Below are positions 23,179 to 33,900 of a stretch of DNA of 38,258 nucleotides, piece by piece. Numbering within the stretch: position 1 is the first letter of the stretch; every line of letters starts with the position of its first letter. A program made the position numbers and the translations under genes. Source of the DNA: Reclinomonas americana ATCC 50394 (taxonomy: Eukaryota > Jakobida > Jakobea > Jakobida); contig PS015269.1 in NCBI GenBank assembly GCA_048213135.1, forward strand, positions 44,490 through 82,747, written 5' to 3'. Below the pieces are notes generated by a model that was given only the letters and a program-made list of their open reading frames with translations, did no database searches and was not told the DNA's origin.

Positions 23179-23217
23179 CGCACACACACACACACCTGCG
23201 TGTACGTCCGCCGACAT
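20700..23217 (-). CDS. Tandem-exon repeat protein (Ala/Val/Ser/His-rich), 3' end in gap
   Basis: On the minus strand the gene runs from a likely start exon 23217-23196 (MSADVHA) through short phase 1-1 exons 23097-23074, 22996-22970, 22881-22846 and 22752-22720. Then come 14 repeat exons starting at 22653, 22513, 22374, 22235, 22109, 21983, 21843, 21722, 21589, 21449, 21323, 21182, 21048 and 20915, and a last exon from 20788 into the gap (RLTPSALRDVAG). Repeat exons are up to 78 nt, all multiples of three, bounded by tgcag acceptors and GCTG|gt donors. Each encodes a variant of ASVDSVASHAHVAAVAHVES followed by AVAPAG. The composition suggests an extended, non-globular repeat protein, possibly structural or surface. 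There is no known family and no function is assigned. The last exon (20788-20700) also reads well on the + strand, so its assignment is uncertain. Confidence 0.6.
20859..22653 (-). repeat. Tandem array of 14 exon-intron repeat units
   Basis: Units of about 120-140 nt, each one exon (57-78 nt) plus its intron (about 60 nt). Both parts are conserved: introns share tgtgacacattccttctcaa-type or ggctcctcctgctcctgact-type sequence, in blocks. Exons 22653-22576, 22513-22436 and 22374-22297 are each 78 nt. The pattern indicates repeated unequal crossing-over of an exon-intron cassette. Confidence 0.85.
23139..23174. repeat. (CT)n microsatellite
   Basis: Perfect CT run followed by (CA)n, in the first intron of the tandem-exon gene. 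Confidence 0.9.
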
Positions 23218-23263
23218 CTGTGTCGCGTCAGTCTGCATGCATTTGTGAGGGAAGAGAGAGAGA

Positions 23264-23682
23264 NNNNNNNNNNNNNNNNNNNNNNNNNNNNNNNNNNNNN
23301 NNNNNNNNNNNNNNNNNNNNNNNNNNNNNNNNNNNNNNNNNNNNNNNNNNNNNNNNNNNNNNNNNNNNNNNNNNNNNNNNNNNNNNNNNNNNNNNNNNNN
23401 NNNNNNNNNNNNNNNNNNNNNNNNNNNNNNNNNNNNNNNNNNNNNNNNNNNNNNNNNNNNNNNNNNNNNNNNNNNNNNNNNNNNNNNNNNNNNNNNNNNN
23501 NNNNNNNNNNNNNNNNNNNNNNNNNNNNNNNNNNNNNNNNNNNNNNNNNNNNNNNNNNNNNNNNNNNNNNNNNNNNNNNNNNNNNNNNNNNNNNNNNNNN
23601 NNNNNNNNNNNNNNNNNNNNNNNNNNNNNNNNNNNNNNNNNNNNNNNNNNNNNNNNNNNNNNNNNNNNNNNNNNNNNNNNNN
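23264..23682. other. Assembly gap (N)
   Basis: Run of N upstream of the start exon of the tandem-exon gene, flanked by GA repeats (the right flank 23689-23742 is a GA microsatellite). It may hold the promoter or further 5' exons. Confidence 0.99.
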
Positions 23683-23684
23683 AC

Positions 23685-23743
<59 letters not shown>

Positions 23744-23930
23744 AAACCTGCATCGAAGGCGCTGAACGACGACGATGTTTGTTCTTGGTTTGGGTGCCGG
23801 CATGACTCATTGCATTCAGGACACAATCGCAAAAATGAATTCATCTGAGCAAGGGCAAAGAAAAGGGACCATAGGCAGGTCAACATAACAAAACAAGATA
23901 CTACATGATGGAGATCTGTTCTAAAAGCAC

Positions 23931-24217
23931 ATGCATCTGCAACACAAATTAAACACTTGCTACGTCGACGTCGAGGCCAGCTGGCCATGGCTTTCGTTTC
24001 TCGGCAAAGTCACGCTCGGCCTGCTGTGCTTACTCTGCCAGCTCGTTTCCATGTCGATCGCTGCCCTTACCAAGTTGTATTCCTTCGAGAACACCTGTCC
24101 GCCATTGCTCCGACAACTTCCTCGTTGCATTCCTGCCTCCACACTTCCCCACCAGCCCGATCCCTGTCTGCCATCTCCCTTCCCCTTTTCATCACATTCC
24201 TCCACACTTCCCTCTAG
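23931..24217 (+). CDS. Possible small membrane protein, hypothetical
   Basis: Open frame from ATG 23931. The first exon, 23931-24123, encodes NTCYVDVEASWPWLSFLG, then a hydrophobic stretch (VTLGLLCLLCQLVSMSIAA) and KLYSFENTCPP. A donor gttgca at 24124 and acceptor at 24155 would lead to a short tail ending TAG at 24217; that intron is only 32 nt and lies in a duplicated CT-rich 63-nt repeat, so the 3' end is weak. One transmembrane segment is predicted. The gene converges on the UBR ligase, whose stop is at 24313. No family is recognised. The coding-like composition of the first exon is the main support. Confidence 0.35.
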
Positions 24218-24285
24218 CCCGATCCCTGTCTGTAATCTCCCTTCCCTTTTTCATCACACTCCTCCACACTTCCCCACCAGCTCTG
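24140..24285. repeat. Two-copy 63-nt tandem repeat
   Basis: The unit agcccgatccctgtctg through cctccacacttccc occurs twice in a row with few differences, downstream of the small membrane-protein ORF. Confidence 0.75.
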
Positions 24286-24312
24286 CCATCATCCCCCCTT
24301 CCCTTCATTCAT

Positions 24313-24931
24313 CTAAAAGTAATTCAACCGATGCGTGAACGAACTCCTCAGCGCCACGCTCGACGCATCGTACGAACACGTCGCATGCAACTCCGCCAAC
24401 TGCTTCCACCTCGACTCCGACAGATGCAGCGGCACACCGCGCTTCAGATCCTTGTCCTCCTGCCCGTACTGATCCACATACGGCGAGGCCAGCAGAGCGG
24501 CACGATTACGACGCACCACGTAGATGCGTGTGGAGGAGAGGATGAGGAAGATGCCGGTCCCCTCACCGCATGTGCGAGCGTGCTCGGCGCCACGACCTAA
24601 CCGGCCGTGGTGAGCGTCCTGGCAGCAGGGTGGTCCGAGACTGCGCAGAGGAGAAGGGAGAAGAAGTGAGAAGCGACGGATTCCTCGTCGATTCTTATCG
24701 ACCTCGCCCATCCTTCTTGTCAGCCTCTGCCCCTCACTTCCCCGCAGCGCACACGCAACGGCACAAATGCCCCACAGAGCAAGCACAACGACGGAGCCGG
24801 CCACTTCTTGTGGCACTTGTCGCACTGCGGCGACGACGGCAACATGAACGTTTGGTACAAGTCGGAGAACGATGCCGGCAGTTTGGTGAGCGCGAACGGG
24901 TGCGGGAATTCGAGTGCGTCGGGAATCACAG
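24313..24931 (-). other. C-terminal Cys/His domain of the UBR ligase
   Basis: The last two exons give CDKCHKKW, CLLCGAF, CGEDAH, HARTCGEGTGIFL, YVDQYGQEDKDLKRG and PLHLSESRWKQL. This is the conserved C-terminal zinc-binding region of UBR1/2 proteins (reported as autoinhibitory in that family), followed by TAA/TAG-type termination at 24313. Confidence 0.9.
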
Positions 24932-27900
24932 CTGCACGACGGATGAGCGTGCACGACAAATGACACAGATGGTGCCGTGCGCATTTCTTCACCTCGTTCC
25001 GCATCCAGCAACACCAGCAAGCTGTTCGCTGCCTGCGCATTGGGCACCGGCGTGACGCGCAGCAGTGTCGCCGCGTCAAAGACTTGCCACTCGGCCAGAC
25101 TCATCACGTACTCGTCCTGCGTGCGACACAGTGAGCGGAGATTCTACTCAACACATACTCTCACCCAACTCACCAACTGCATTGCAGAGGACCCAAGTAC
25201 TGGCGCATACAACACCGATCGCAGCAGCACGCCAAACCGCACAAACGGTCGCACCAACGCCGTCACATACGACACGCCTGCAACGCATTTATTTAGTGCA
25301 GTGACGGTATGCCATCCGCGACCACCGCTGGGGAGCAACAGAGAGGGTTGGGGGATCAACGGTTTGGAAAGATACAGGAGCTCAGGGCCAAGGATCAAGG
25401 GTGCGTGGATACACGAAGGAGAGAGCGCGATATTCGCTCTTGAGTGCGTGTACCATGGTGCAACGCTCTCGCACACACACACACACACACACACTCTCTC
25501 TCTCTCTCAACTCTGTGCACAGTTTGAAGGCGGCTCGCGCAATCTCCACCTGGGGTCAGTCGCTCCACTGACACCGAGCACGCACTCACCACGAGAAACT
25601 GCGTCCGTATATCTCTCTCTCTCACACACACACACATACACACAAAAATACACTCACCTCCATATGCCCCTCCCTTCTCTCACCCACTCACTCACTCACC
25701 CGCTCACCGACTAACTCACCCGCTTGTGATTACTCACCCACTTTCTCGCTCACTCAATCACTCACTGCACTCACGCAGCCACTCGCTGCAGTCTCGCCCA
25801 CTCCCTACTCACTACTCTCTGCCACACTTTCTCACTCACTCTCACACAGTAATGATCGAATACCGCGTCATCGCCTTTGTTATACACGGTGCTCTAACTG
25901 GCACAACACTGAGCCACCGGGAGTATGTCGAATCTGGAGAGAGACTTCCACGCAGCCACCGCTACTCGCTGTCGCTCCCCTCTCCTGCCCCTTCCCTCTC
26001 CTGCCCCTTCCCTCTCCTGCCCCTTCCCTCTCCTGCCCCTTCCCTCCCCTAGTCCTTCCCTCTCCTGCCCCTTCCCTCGCCTTCCCCTTCACGCAACAAC
26101 GAGCACCATCCGCCTCGGGCACCAAATCAACTGCGGCGGGGTACTCGCGGGCACTTGCCAACTGCATCACGCGCTGCACAATCTCGGCCTTGCCACCTGG
26201 TGACCAGCGCATGAGATTCGCGATAAAGTATAATAACCACATAGGACGCCCGCTCACCAGCGCCCGCCCGGTGAATGTAGCTGGCAAATGCCGCAATAAT
26301 TGCCCGCGCACACAAGCTCAAGAACAGCGTGTCGAATTCGGCGACCGTGTCCACGGGCATGGTGCACAGGGCGCTCAGCAGCACCCTGGAACCATCCACG
26401 CAGGCGCTGGACTCGACCATTCGCTGCATTCCATGCATCTGTTCAGCACCACGCGGCAGCCACCACAAGAAAAAACACACTTGGCGGCAGACCTCCCACG
26501 GCGCGGTGAGCAGCGCAAACACTTGCAGCGCAGTCAGCGGACGGACTCGGGCATCCAGCGGCTTCTCGCCATCATCCTCGTCTTCTCTGCCGCTGCTTGG
26601 CGCTCCTGCGGCTGGAGTGGTGGTCTCACTAGTCGTGACCGGAGCCATGGACACGTCACCACTTGCGCCGTCGGGTGACACTTGTTCATGCCGCTGCGGC
26701 TGCTGTTGCGCCATGCGTGCACGAAGCGCAAGAATGGCAAACGCCACGTAATTTCGCGTAAATGAGCCAGACGGATGTGATTGATGCTGTCGATCCGTCT
26801 GCCTCACCACACGAGTGTGAGAATCAGCAGGCGGAAAGAAAAGGCGACGTCGGCGACGCTACCTCCATTCGCGAGTGCGCAACCAGCGGAGCCAATTCGC
26901 CCACGTCGAGTCCCATCAGTCCGTCCTCCTCGCGTGGCACGAAGCGTGTGGCCGCGTCGGCAGACCGCGTCGACAGTTCCATCACTGCAGGGGGCAAGGC
27001 TCGGTGAGAAACATGGGAATGCTCATGCGCACAGCTACCCTCTGTGGTCTCGCTGTCGCGTCCCCTCTCAAAACAATATGCTCTTCGATTACTTGAATCT
27101 CACCTTTCTTTCTCTGATTCACTGCCTTCCCCGACACTCCCATCCTCTGCCTTTCCCTCATCCAGTCCACTCTCACCGTTCTCCATGCACGATATCCCAT
27201 TCGTCATAACTCACACATCAGTCCCCTTGTCTTATCCCCCCTCTTCTCAATCCCATCCCTTTCCCTTTTCCCTTTCCCACCAATCCCTCCTCACCACTCA
27301 GCACATCAAACAACGTCTGAAACGCCACCGCTGTCTGCATCGCCGGCGCCACCATCACCGGGAACTTGCTGCCATTCCACACGCTGTCGACGCGCGCCAG
27401 ATAGTCCTCGTGCAGGTGCAGGACATCGGCATCCGACGCTATCAAGAGAACAACTCACAAGTGAGCCAGGCAGGCGGGTCGGCATACATGAACAACTCAT
27501 GCGCACGCACGATCTGTCGACACCAGCGGCCGCTCCATCAGCGACGCCACCAGCTCACGACTCGATGCCACCACTTCTCGGAAACCTTCGCTCGCCACGG
27601 TACATGCGGCAGCATCTGGAGAATCCATGGGTCGCGCGAACAGCGCACCGTGCAGATCGTCCGTCTTTAAGACACGAAAACGATAACGTAAGACACGCTA
27701 ACAGGGACATGGGATGTAGGCAGAAGAAAGCAGCAAGAAGGATCACCTCTCCGCGTCGTACTGCCAGCAGCGGCACCACGCAGTTGCACAGGCGGCCACA
27801 CAACGGACACAGAACCTCGCCATCGTTCAACTGCAACAGCTCGGCGCCCTTGAACCAGGCGCCAGTGGCTGCCTGCCGCAATAGAGTCTCGTGGTAGCCT

Positions 27901-30900
27901 TGCACGCAGTGCGGGTGAGCGAGATGACCGCAGCCCATCACATGCATATTGCCGGCCGACGAGAGGAGCTGGCGAGCCGACTGTGAAGCGACGAATCGTG
28001 AGACCCAACGATTTCATATCAAGCAACGTCACGCCTCGCCAATCGACTCACTCGATTGCGCCTCCCAGCTGCAGCGGCACCCGCTGGCGCCTGTGCGAGT
28101 TGTTCATCCTGCCCATCCCTCTCCTCATCTGCCGCGGCCTCGGCCGCCAGTATCCGCAGTAATCTCTGCAAGCCGTGCGTCTGCAACATCTGCTGCAGAG
28201 TGTCGGGCGGTAATCTGCGCAGCGCTTCGAGCCCTCGGCGCAAGCGATCTGGCGTCATCTCCGCCGCCGCCGCCGCCTCGTCTTCGTCCTCCTCGTCCTC
28301 CTCCTCCTCTTCACCATCATCGTCGTCGTCCTCGTCAAAGGCCTCCGCACTTGGCGCCAACAGCCGCATGTAGTCATCCTCATCCTCGTCGTCATCGTCT
28401 GTGTCGCCATCGCCCTCCTCCATCGCTTGCACCGCAGTGCCACTGGGGCCCTCATTCTCCTCGCTGGCGGCGCCGCCAGATGCAGAGCCAGATGCAGCGC
28501 TCATGGATCCAATCAGGTCATGCATCAGCTCGTCGTCGAGATGGAACGAGGCTGCGGCGGCCGCGGAGCCGCGTCGCGCACTTGATTCTCCTGGAAGCGA
28601 AGTGGTGGGGTGAGGCACAGTGAGGAGAGCGGGGACAAGGAAGGTGGAGGAAGAAGAAGAAACAAACAACGAGGAGAGCAGAAAAGGACGGAGGTAAAGC
28701 AACCTAGAGTGGAAGCAGTTGACGAGGGAAAGTGGAAAAGAAATCGCTACTCAACACAGCAACAAGTAAGGGAAGAACACGCAGTAGAACAAAAGAACAA
28801 TAGAAGTAGCATATAAGAAGAAAAAAGCAAAAGAGCAAAAGAAATACAACAAGAACAACAACAACAACACCAACAACATGTGTCTATTTTCGTTGCTTCG
28901 CACGATGCTAATCCTCCTCAAATTCTCCTCCCTCTCTTCTCACGTTCTCCATTCCCTAACATTGTCATGTCTCTCCGCCCACTCAGCAACGATGCTGGAA
29001 GCAGAAAAAGAGAAGGAGGAGGCGGAGAAGGAGAGTGAAACTACAACAACAATAACAACAACTTGTGTCTGATATTATTGCTTCGCGAGTTGCAAACCCT
29101 CAAGCATCTGTAGTCGTGTTTTATCTCTTCTCCCCTTCTCATTCCACATTCCCTAACATTGTCATCTCTCTCCGCCCACTCAGCAACGATGCTGGAAGCA
29201 GAAAAAATGAAGGAGGAGGCGGAGAACGAGGGAGAAACAACAACAACAACTACAACAACAACAACAACAAGTGTCTGATATTATTGTTTCGCACGCTGCT
29301 AACCCTCAAGCTCCTGTAGTCGTGTTTTATCTCTTCTCGCCTTCTCATTACACATTCCCTAACATTCCGCCCACTCAGCAACGAAGTTGGAAGCAGAAAG
29401 AGAGAAGGAGGAGGCGGAGAAGGAGAGAGAAACTATAACGACAACAACAACAACAACAATTTGGAGAACAGGAAGCAGATGGAGGTGAAGCAGCACACAA
29501 AGATGAAACAGCAAACAGGGATAACGAAGTAAAAGAAAATGAAGACGAAGAAGAATTCAACAACAGCAACAGACGACGGACGAGAAGAAGAAACGGAGAA
29601 GGAAACAACGACAACAACAGCAAGGAGAGGGAGAAAGCCTCTCTATCCCCCTCCTTCCTCTCCTTTTCTATCCCTTTCCCCTGTACTCTCTACCCTCCTC
29701 CATCCCTCCCTTTTCTGTTCTCCCTGCTACGCACCGGTCGAATGCGACGAGGACTTCTCGTCGGCAGTCGGCACGTGAGCCTCCACCTCGGGAACCAGCG
29801 GCCGCTCGTATCTCGCACACTGCTCGTGACTGGTCTTCAGGACCCCCGAGCGTGTCACATTGGCCAGGTAGCCTGCCAGCCCAGCGACAACAACAACAGT
29901 GAGGGTGAAGATTCTCAGAAATGCCAACCTGTACAAGGAAACCAACCGAGCATATCATGCGATCCAGGCGCCTCGCGAGAGTGACAAAACACGCAAACTT
30001 GATTCTCGTCCTGCGAAAAGGAGGGCGGCGCATGAGGGCACACCGACGTGTGGTTGTCATCACTCCATACCAAACTCACCTCCTCCACCACGTCGCCCAC
30101 CTCCGATCGCAGTCGCGATTCGAACAACTCCTGCTTCCGACGCATGTCCCGCAGGATGCGCTGCTGTCCACGCTGCCATTGTCGCTTGGCTCGCTCCCTC
30201 GCCTCGGCGTCCTGCGTGGGCTGCGAAAATAACAAAATCTGAGAGGCAAGAGAGAGAGAGAGAGAATAATAAGTGCTCTGCAAAAAACACGCACCGATGT
30301 CTCGTCGACCGAAGACTGCACTGCTGGACCGCCAAAGCGCGCGCGGGCTCCGTGCACAGCCGACTGGCAGTCGGCATTGCCGCCCGACAATGTCACCAGG
30401 ATGTGTGCAATGCCAGCCGACGTGGCGTCATTGACGCTGAGTCGGCCGAGGTGTTGATGCAAGCTCGCCAGCGATGAGAGGGTGCCGGACGAGCCTGCAG
30501 CTGCGGAAGCAGCGGGTGGAAGCTGCATCGAGCGATAAGCATCTCATCAAGCGAAACAGCACACTGACGGAGAAGCACACCGAGGCAAGGGTCTTGGCAT
30601 TCTGAATCAAGTACAGCAGGTCGATCAGTGACAGCGAGACGGCCTTGCCCCGCGGCTACAGTTGCACGACAGTGAGCAGAAGAGATGACGAATCCAGCCC
30701 AGCGAGCAGGCAAGGGCGCACCTTGGCGCGTTCCGAGTCCGTCGCCCACACCGCGTTGACCTTGAGCGGGCAGCACGAGTTGGTAAAGACATTGCCGCGA
30801 GTGATCATTGGCAAGTCCGTGAATGCGGTGGTCACCTGGGAGAGGAAGATGAGCATGAAGAAAGGGAGCAAGTGATTTCAAGGAGAGAGAACACAAACAA

Positions 30901-33900
30901 CGATATAAACCACCCTGCCTCATTTGACTCACATCTTTGCCGCTGTTCTTCTTGCCAACAACAAATTCGTCCAGCGACGGGTCGTCGGCAAACAAGTGTC
31001 GCGTCGCGACTGCCAGGTGCAGCAATCGCAGAACCACCGCCAGTGTGCTTTCCGTGTAGGCAGGATGGCCTGTACCAACGCAGGCAAGCATGAGAGACTC
31101 CATGTCATTCCGCAACACAAGTGCTTTTCATCGAACCTGCCACAAAGTTGTAACACACAGCGTATACCAGGCGGTGGAATGCGCGCTCGTGCAGCAAGCG
31201 CAAAAGCGGTCGCAACACCGGCAACGGGTCCTGTGCGCAAATCAATGTTAGTGAACTCACGAAAACGTTATCCATGCACATGAGGCACCTCCATGTCCGT
31301 GGGGGACAGTTTGGCAAACAGGAACTGCTTGCGTCGGTGCCAGTACTCGCCCTCCGCTGTCAGCAAATCCGGCTCGGCCAGCAACTCGTGGTATGGATTC
31401 ACCTGCGCCACTTGTCAATCCCTCCGTCGTCTGCCCCAATTTCGCGCAAGACGAGCACGCACCTCATCCCACCCGGCCTCCAGCAACTCGAACGCGCCCT
31501 CGCCCATGGCATCCCGCGGGCTGACAAAGTGCGCGACTTGCCGCAACACCGTGTCCAACTGCGGATGCTTGCGCAGCGGTTTGCACATGGCCGCCAGCAG
31601 CTCCGAATGGGACTTGCGCCCGACGGCCAGCAACGTCACGAGTGATGAACGCAGCGGCGCCAGAAGTGAGTCGTGTCGCAGTGTTTGCCCTTCGCTCTCG
31701 GTGACGTCGCCGTCGGACATGGCTGGGGTGATGGACAAGAGAGGGGAGGAGAGAAGAAGGAGGGAAGAGAAAGAGGGAAGAGAAAGAGGGAAGAGAAGGA
31801 GGGAAGAGAAGGAGGGAAGAGAAGGAGGGATGAGAAGGAGGGATGAGAATGATGGGAGATGAGGGAAGGGAAGGAGAGAGAGGGAGGGCAGAGGAGGGCA
31901 GAGAAGGAGGGCAGAGAAGGAGGGCAGAGAAGCAGGGAAGGCGAGGTGAAAAGAGAATGGTGGGCAATGAGGGGAAGAGATGAAACAGGAGAACGAGGCA
32001 AGTGAAGAGGGAGGGGAAGAGAAAGAGACAGGGAAGGAGAATGAAAGTTAGACGGCAATGAACGGAAGGAAGAAATGGAAGAAAAGCGAGAGGAGAGAGA
32101 AAGAGCGCGCGTGGAAGAGAGAGCGAGAGACAAAGAACGGAGAAAGACACGAGGAGGTGGATGTGAGCGTGCATCCACAATACGAACAGCTTGATGGGAA
32201 CTCGAAACGCACCATCGCGGTATCGACGAATCAGATACTCCATCGGACCGAGACCAACACGACTGGTGATCATGGTGGCCAGCAGTCGCAGCATGCCGAG
32301 CAGCAGCACACCATCACGGGAGGTGTTCTCGTTGCGTGCAGGTGCCACTCCACGCATGTGCAACACGGACTCCACACCGAAACGATCGACAAGCGCTTGC
32401 ACAATGTCTGCCGCCTGGTCAGCGCCGCACACCGCCAGCTGCATGGCCAGCATGTCACTCGAGGAGTACAGATCGCTAAAGTTGCCGTGGTGCCAGTTGT
32501 GGATTTGGTCGGCGATGTTGGCGGGATTCTGAAAAAGGGAAAGTGAGAAAGGCGAAGATGGTGAGGGAGAAGGCGAAGATGGTGAGGGACAAGGTGAAGA
32601 GGGTGAGGGGGAAGGTGAAGAGGATGAGGGAGAAGGTGAAGAGGGTGAGGGAGAAGGTGAAGAGGATTAGAGTGCTGGTCCTCGGATATCTACCTTGTCC
32701 TCTGCTCATCTCTACCTCGTCTGAATGTCATCGAGAAAGAAGACGAAGAGAGTGAGGGAGAAGGTGAAGAGAATGAGGGCGCCTGCGGCTTGGTAGTCCA
32801 AGTCTACCTTGTCCTCTGCTCATCTTTACCTTGTCTGGATGTCATCAAGAAAGAAGGCGAAGAGAGTGAGGGAGAAGGTGAAGAAGGCGAGGGCTGCTGG
32901 TCCTCTGCTCATCTCTACCTTGTCTGAATGTCATCGAGAAAGAAGGTGAGGAGGATGAGGGTGTCGCTTGAAAATCCAGTCTACCTTCCCCTCCGTCAAA
33001 TCTCTCTTCTCTAACATGTATTCTCTTGTCTTCCTTATCTCTCAAATCCGATAATGAACAGAAGGGAAAGGGTGCGGGGAAAGACGGGATAGAAAGAGAG
33101 AGAGAAACAGGGAGAATGAAGAATGGCAGTTGACAGACCATCATTTTTCATCACTTGCTCTTTCGCCCACTCTCCCATAGCCCAGACCCTTCAATCACGA
33201 TTACCTACTCTAGTTTCCTCGCTTCCGTTCTCCTTCCCTTTTCCCTCTCATACTCTTTCTCCTCGCTTCCCTTCTCCTTCCCCTCGATCCCCTTCCCCTC
33301 CCCTTCTCACTCCCTCCCCCACTCAACTCTCATCCACATGCGCGCACGAATCTGCGCCGCCGTGACATGCAAGTGCATGGGCTGCTCAAACATGGCGGCA
33401 AAGAACTGCCTCGGCGACTCGGGCAGGTCAAGCGAGTCGGCATGGGCTGCAATCATATCAGTAGTGTGAGACAAGCTTCATCACCTCTGCCGCCCCGCCC
33501 AACTCGCACACACGCACCGGAACCATTCGAGGCTGTCAGTGCCACCCATCGCGCATACACGTCGGTCAGCGCCGACTCGGTCGGATGCGTGTACAAGTAG
33601 GCGGCGAGCATGTGCGCCATGGTGCGGTGCAGTGTGAGGTGAATGGACACGGGGCCGGCAGTGGCCGCGTAAAACTCCGCCTGGTTGAGGGTGAGGATAA
33701 AATGAATCAGCACCTGGAAAGGCTGCCGGTACATGGGTGTGCAGTCATGACCAACCATCACTTTGGCCACAGAAGTCCCATTCTGCACAGCGGCCATGCG
33801 CGGCATCGTCGAGAACATGCTCTCCCACAAAGCCAGAGCTGTCTCGCCTGCTCGCGCCTCGATTTGGTCGGCGAGCAGGGGAGCGGCCTGCGACAATGCA

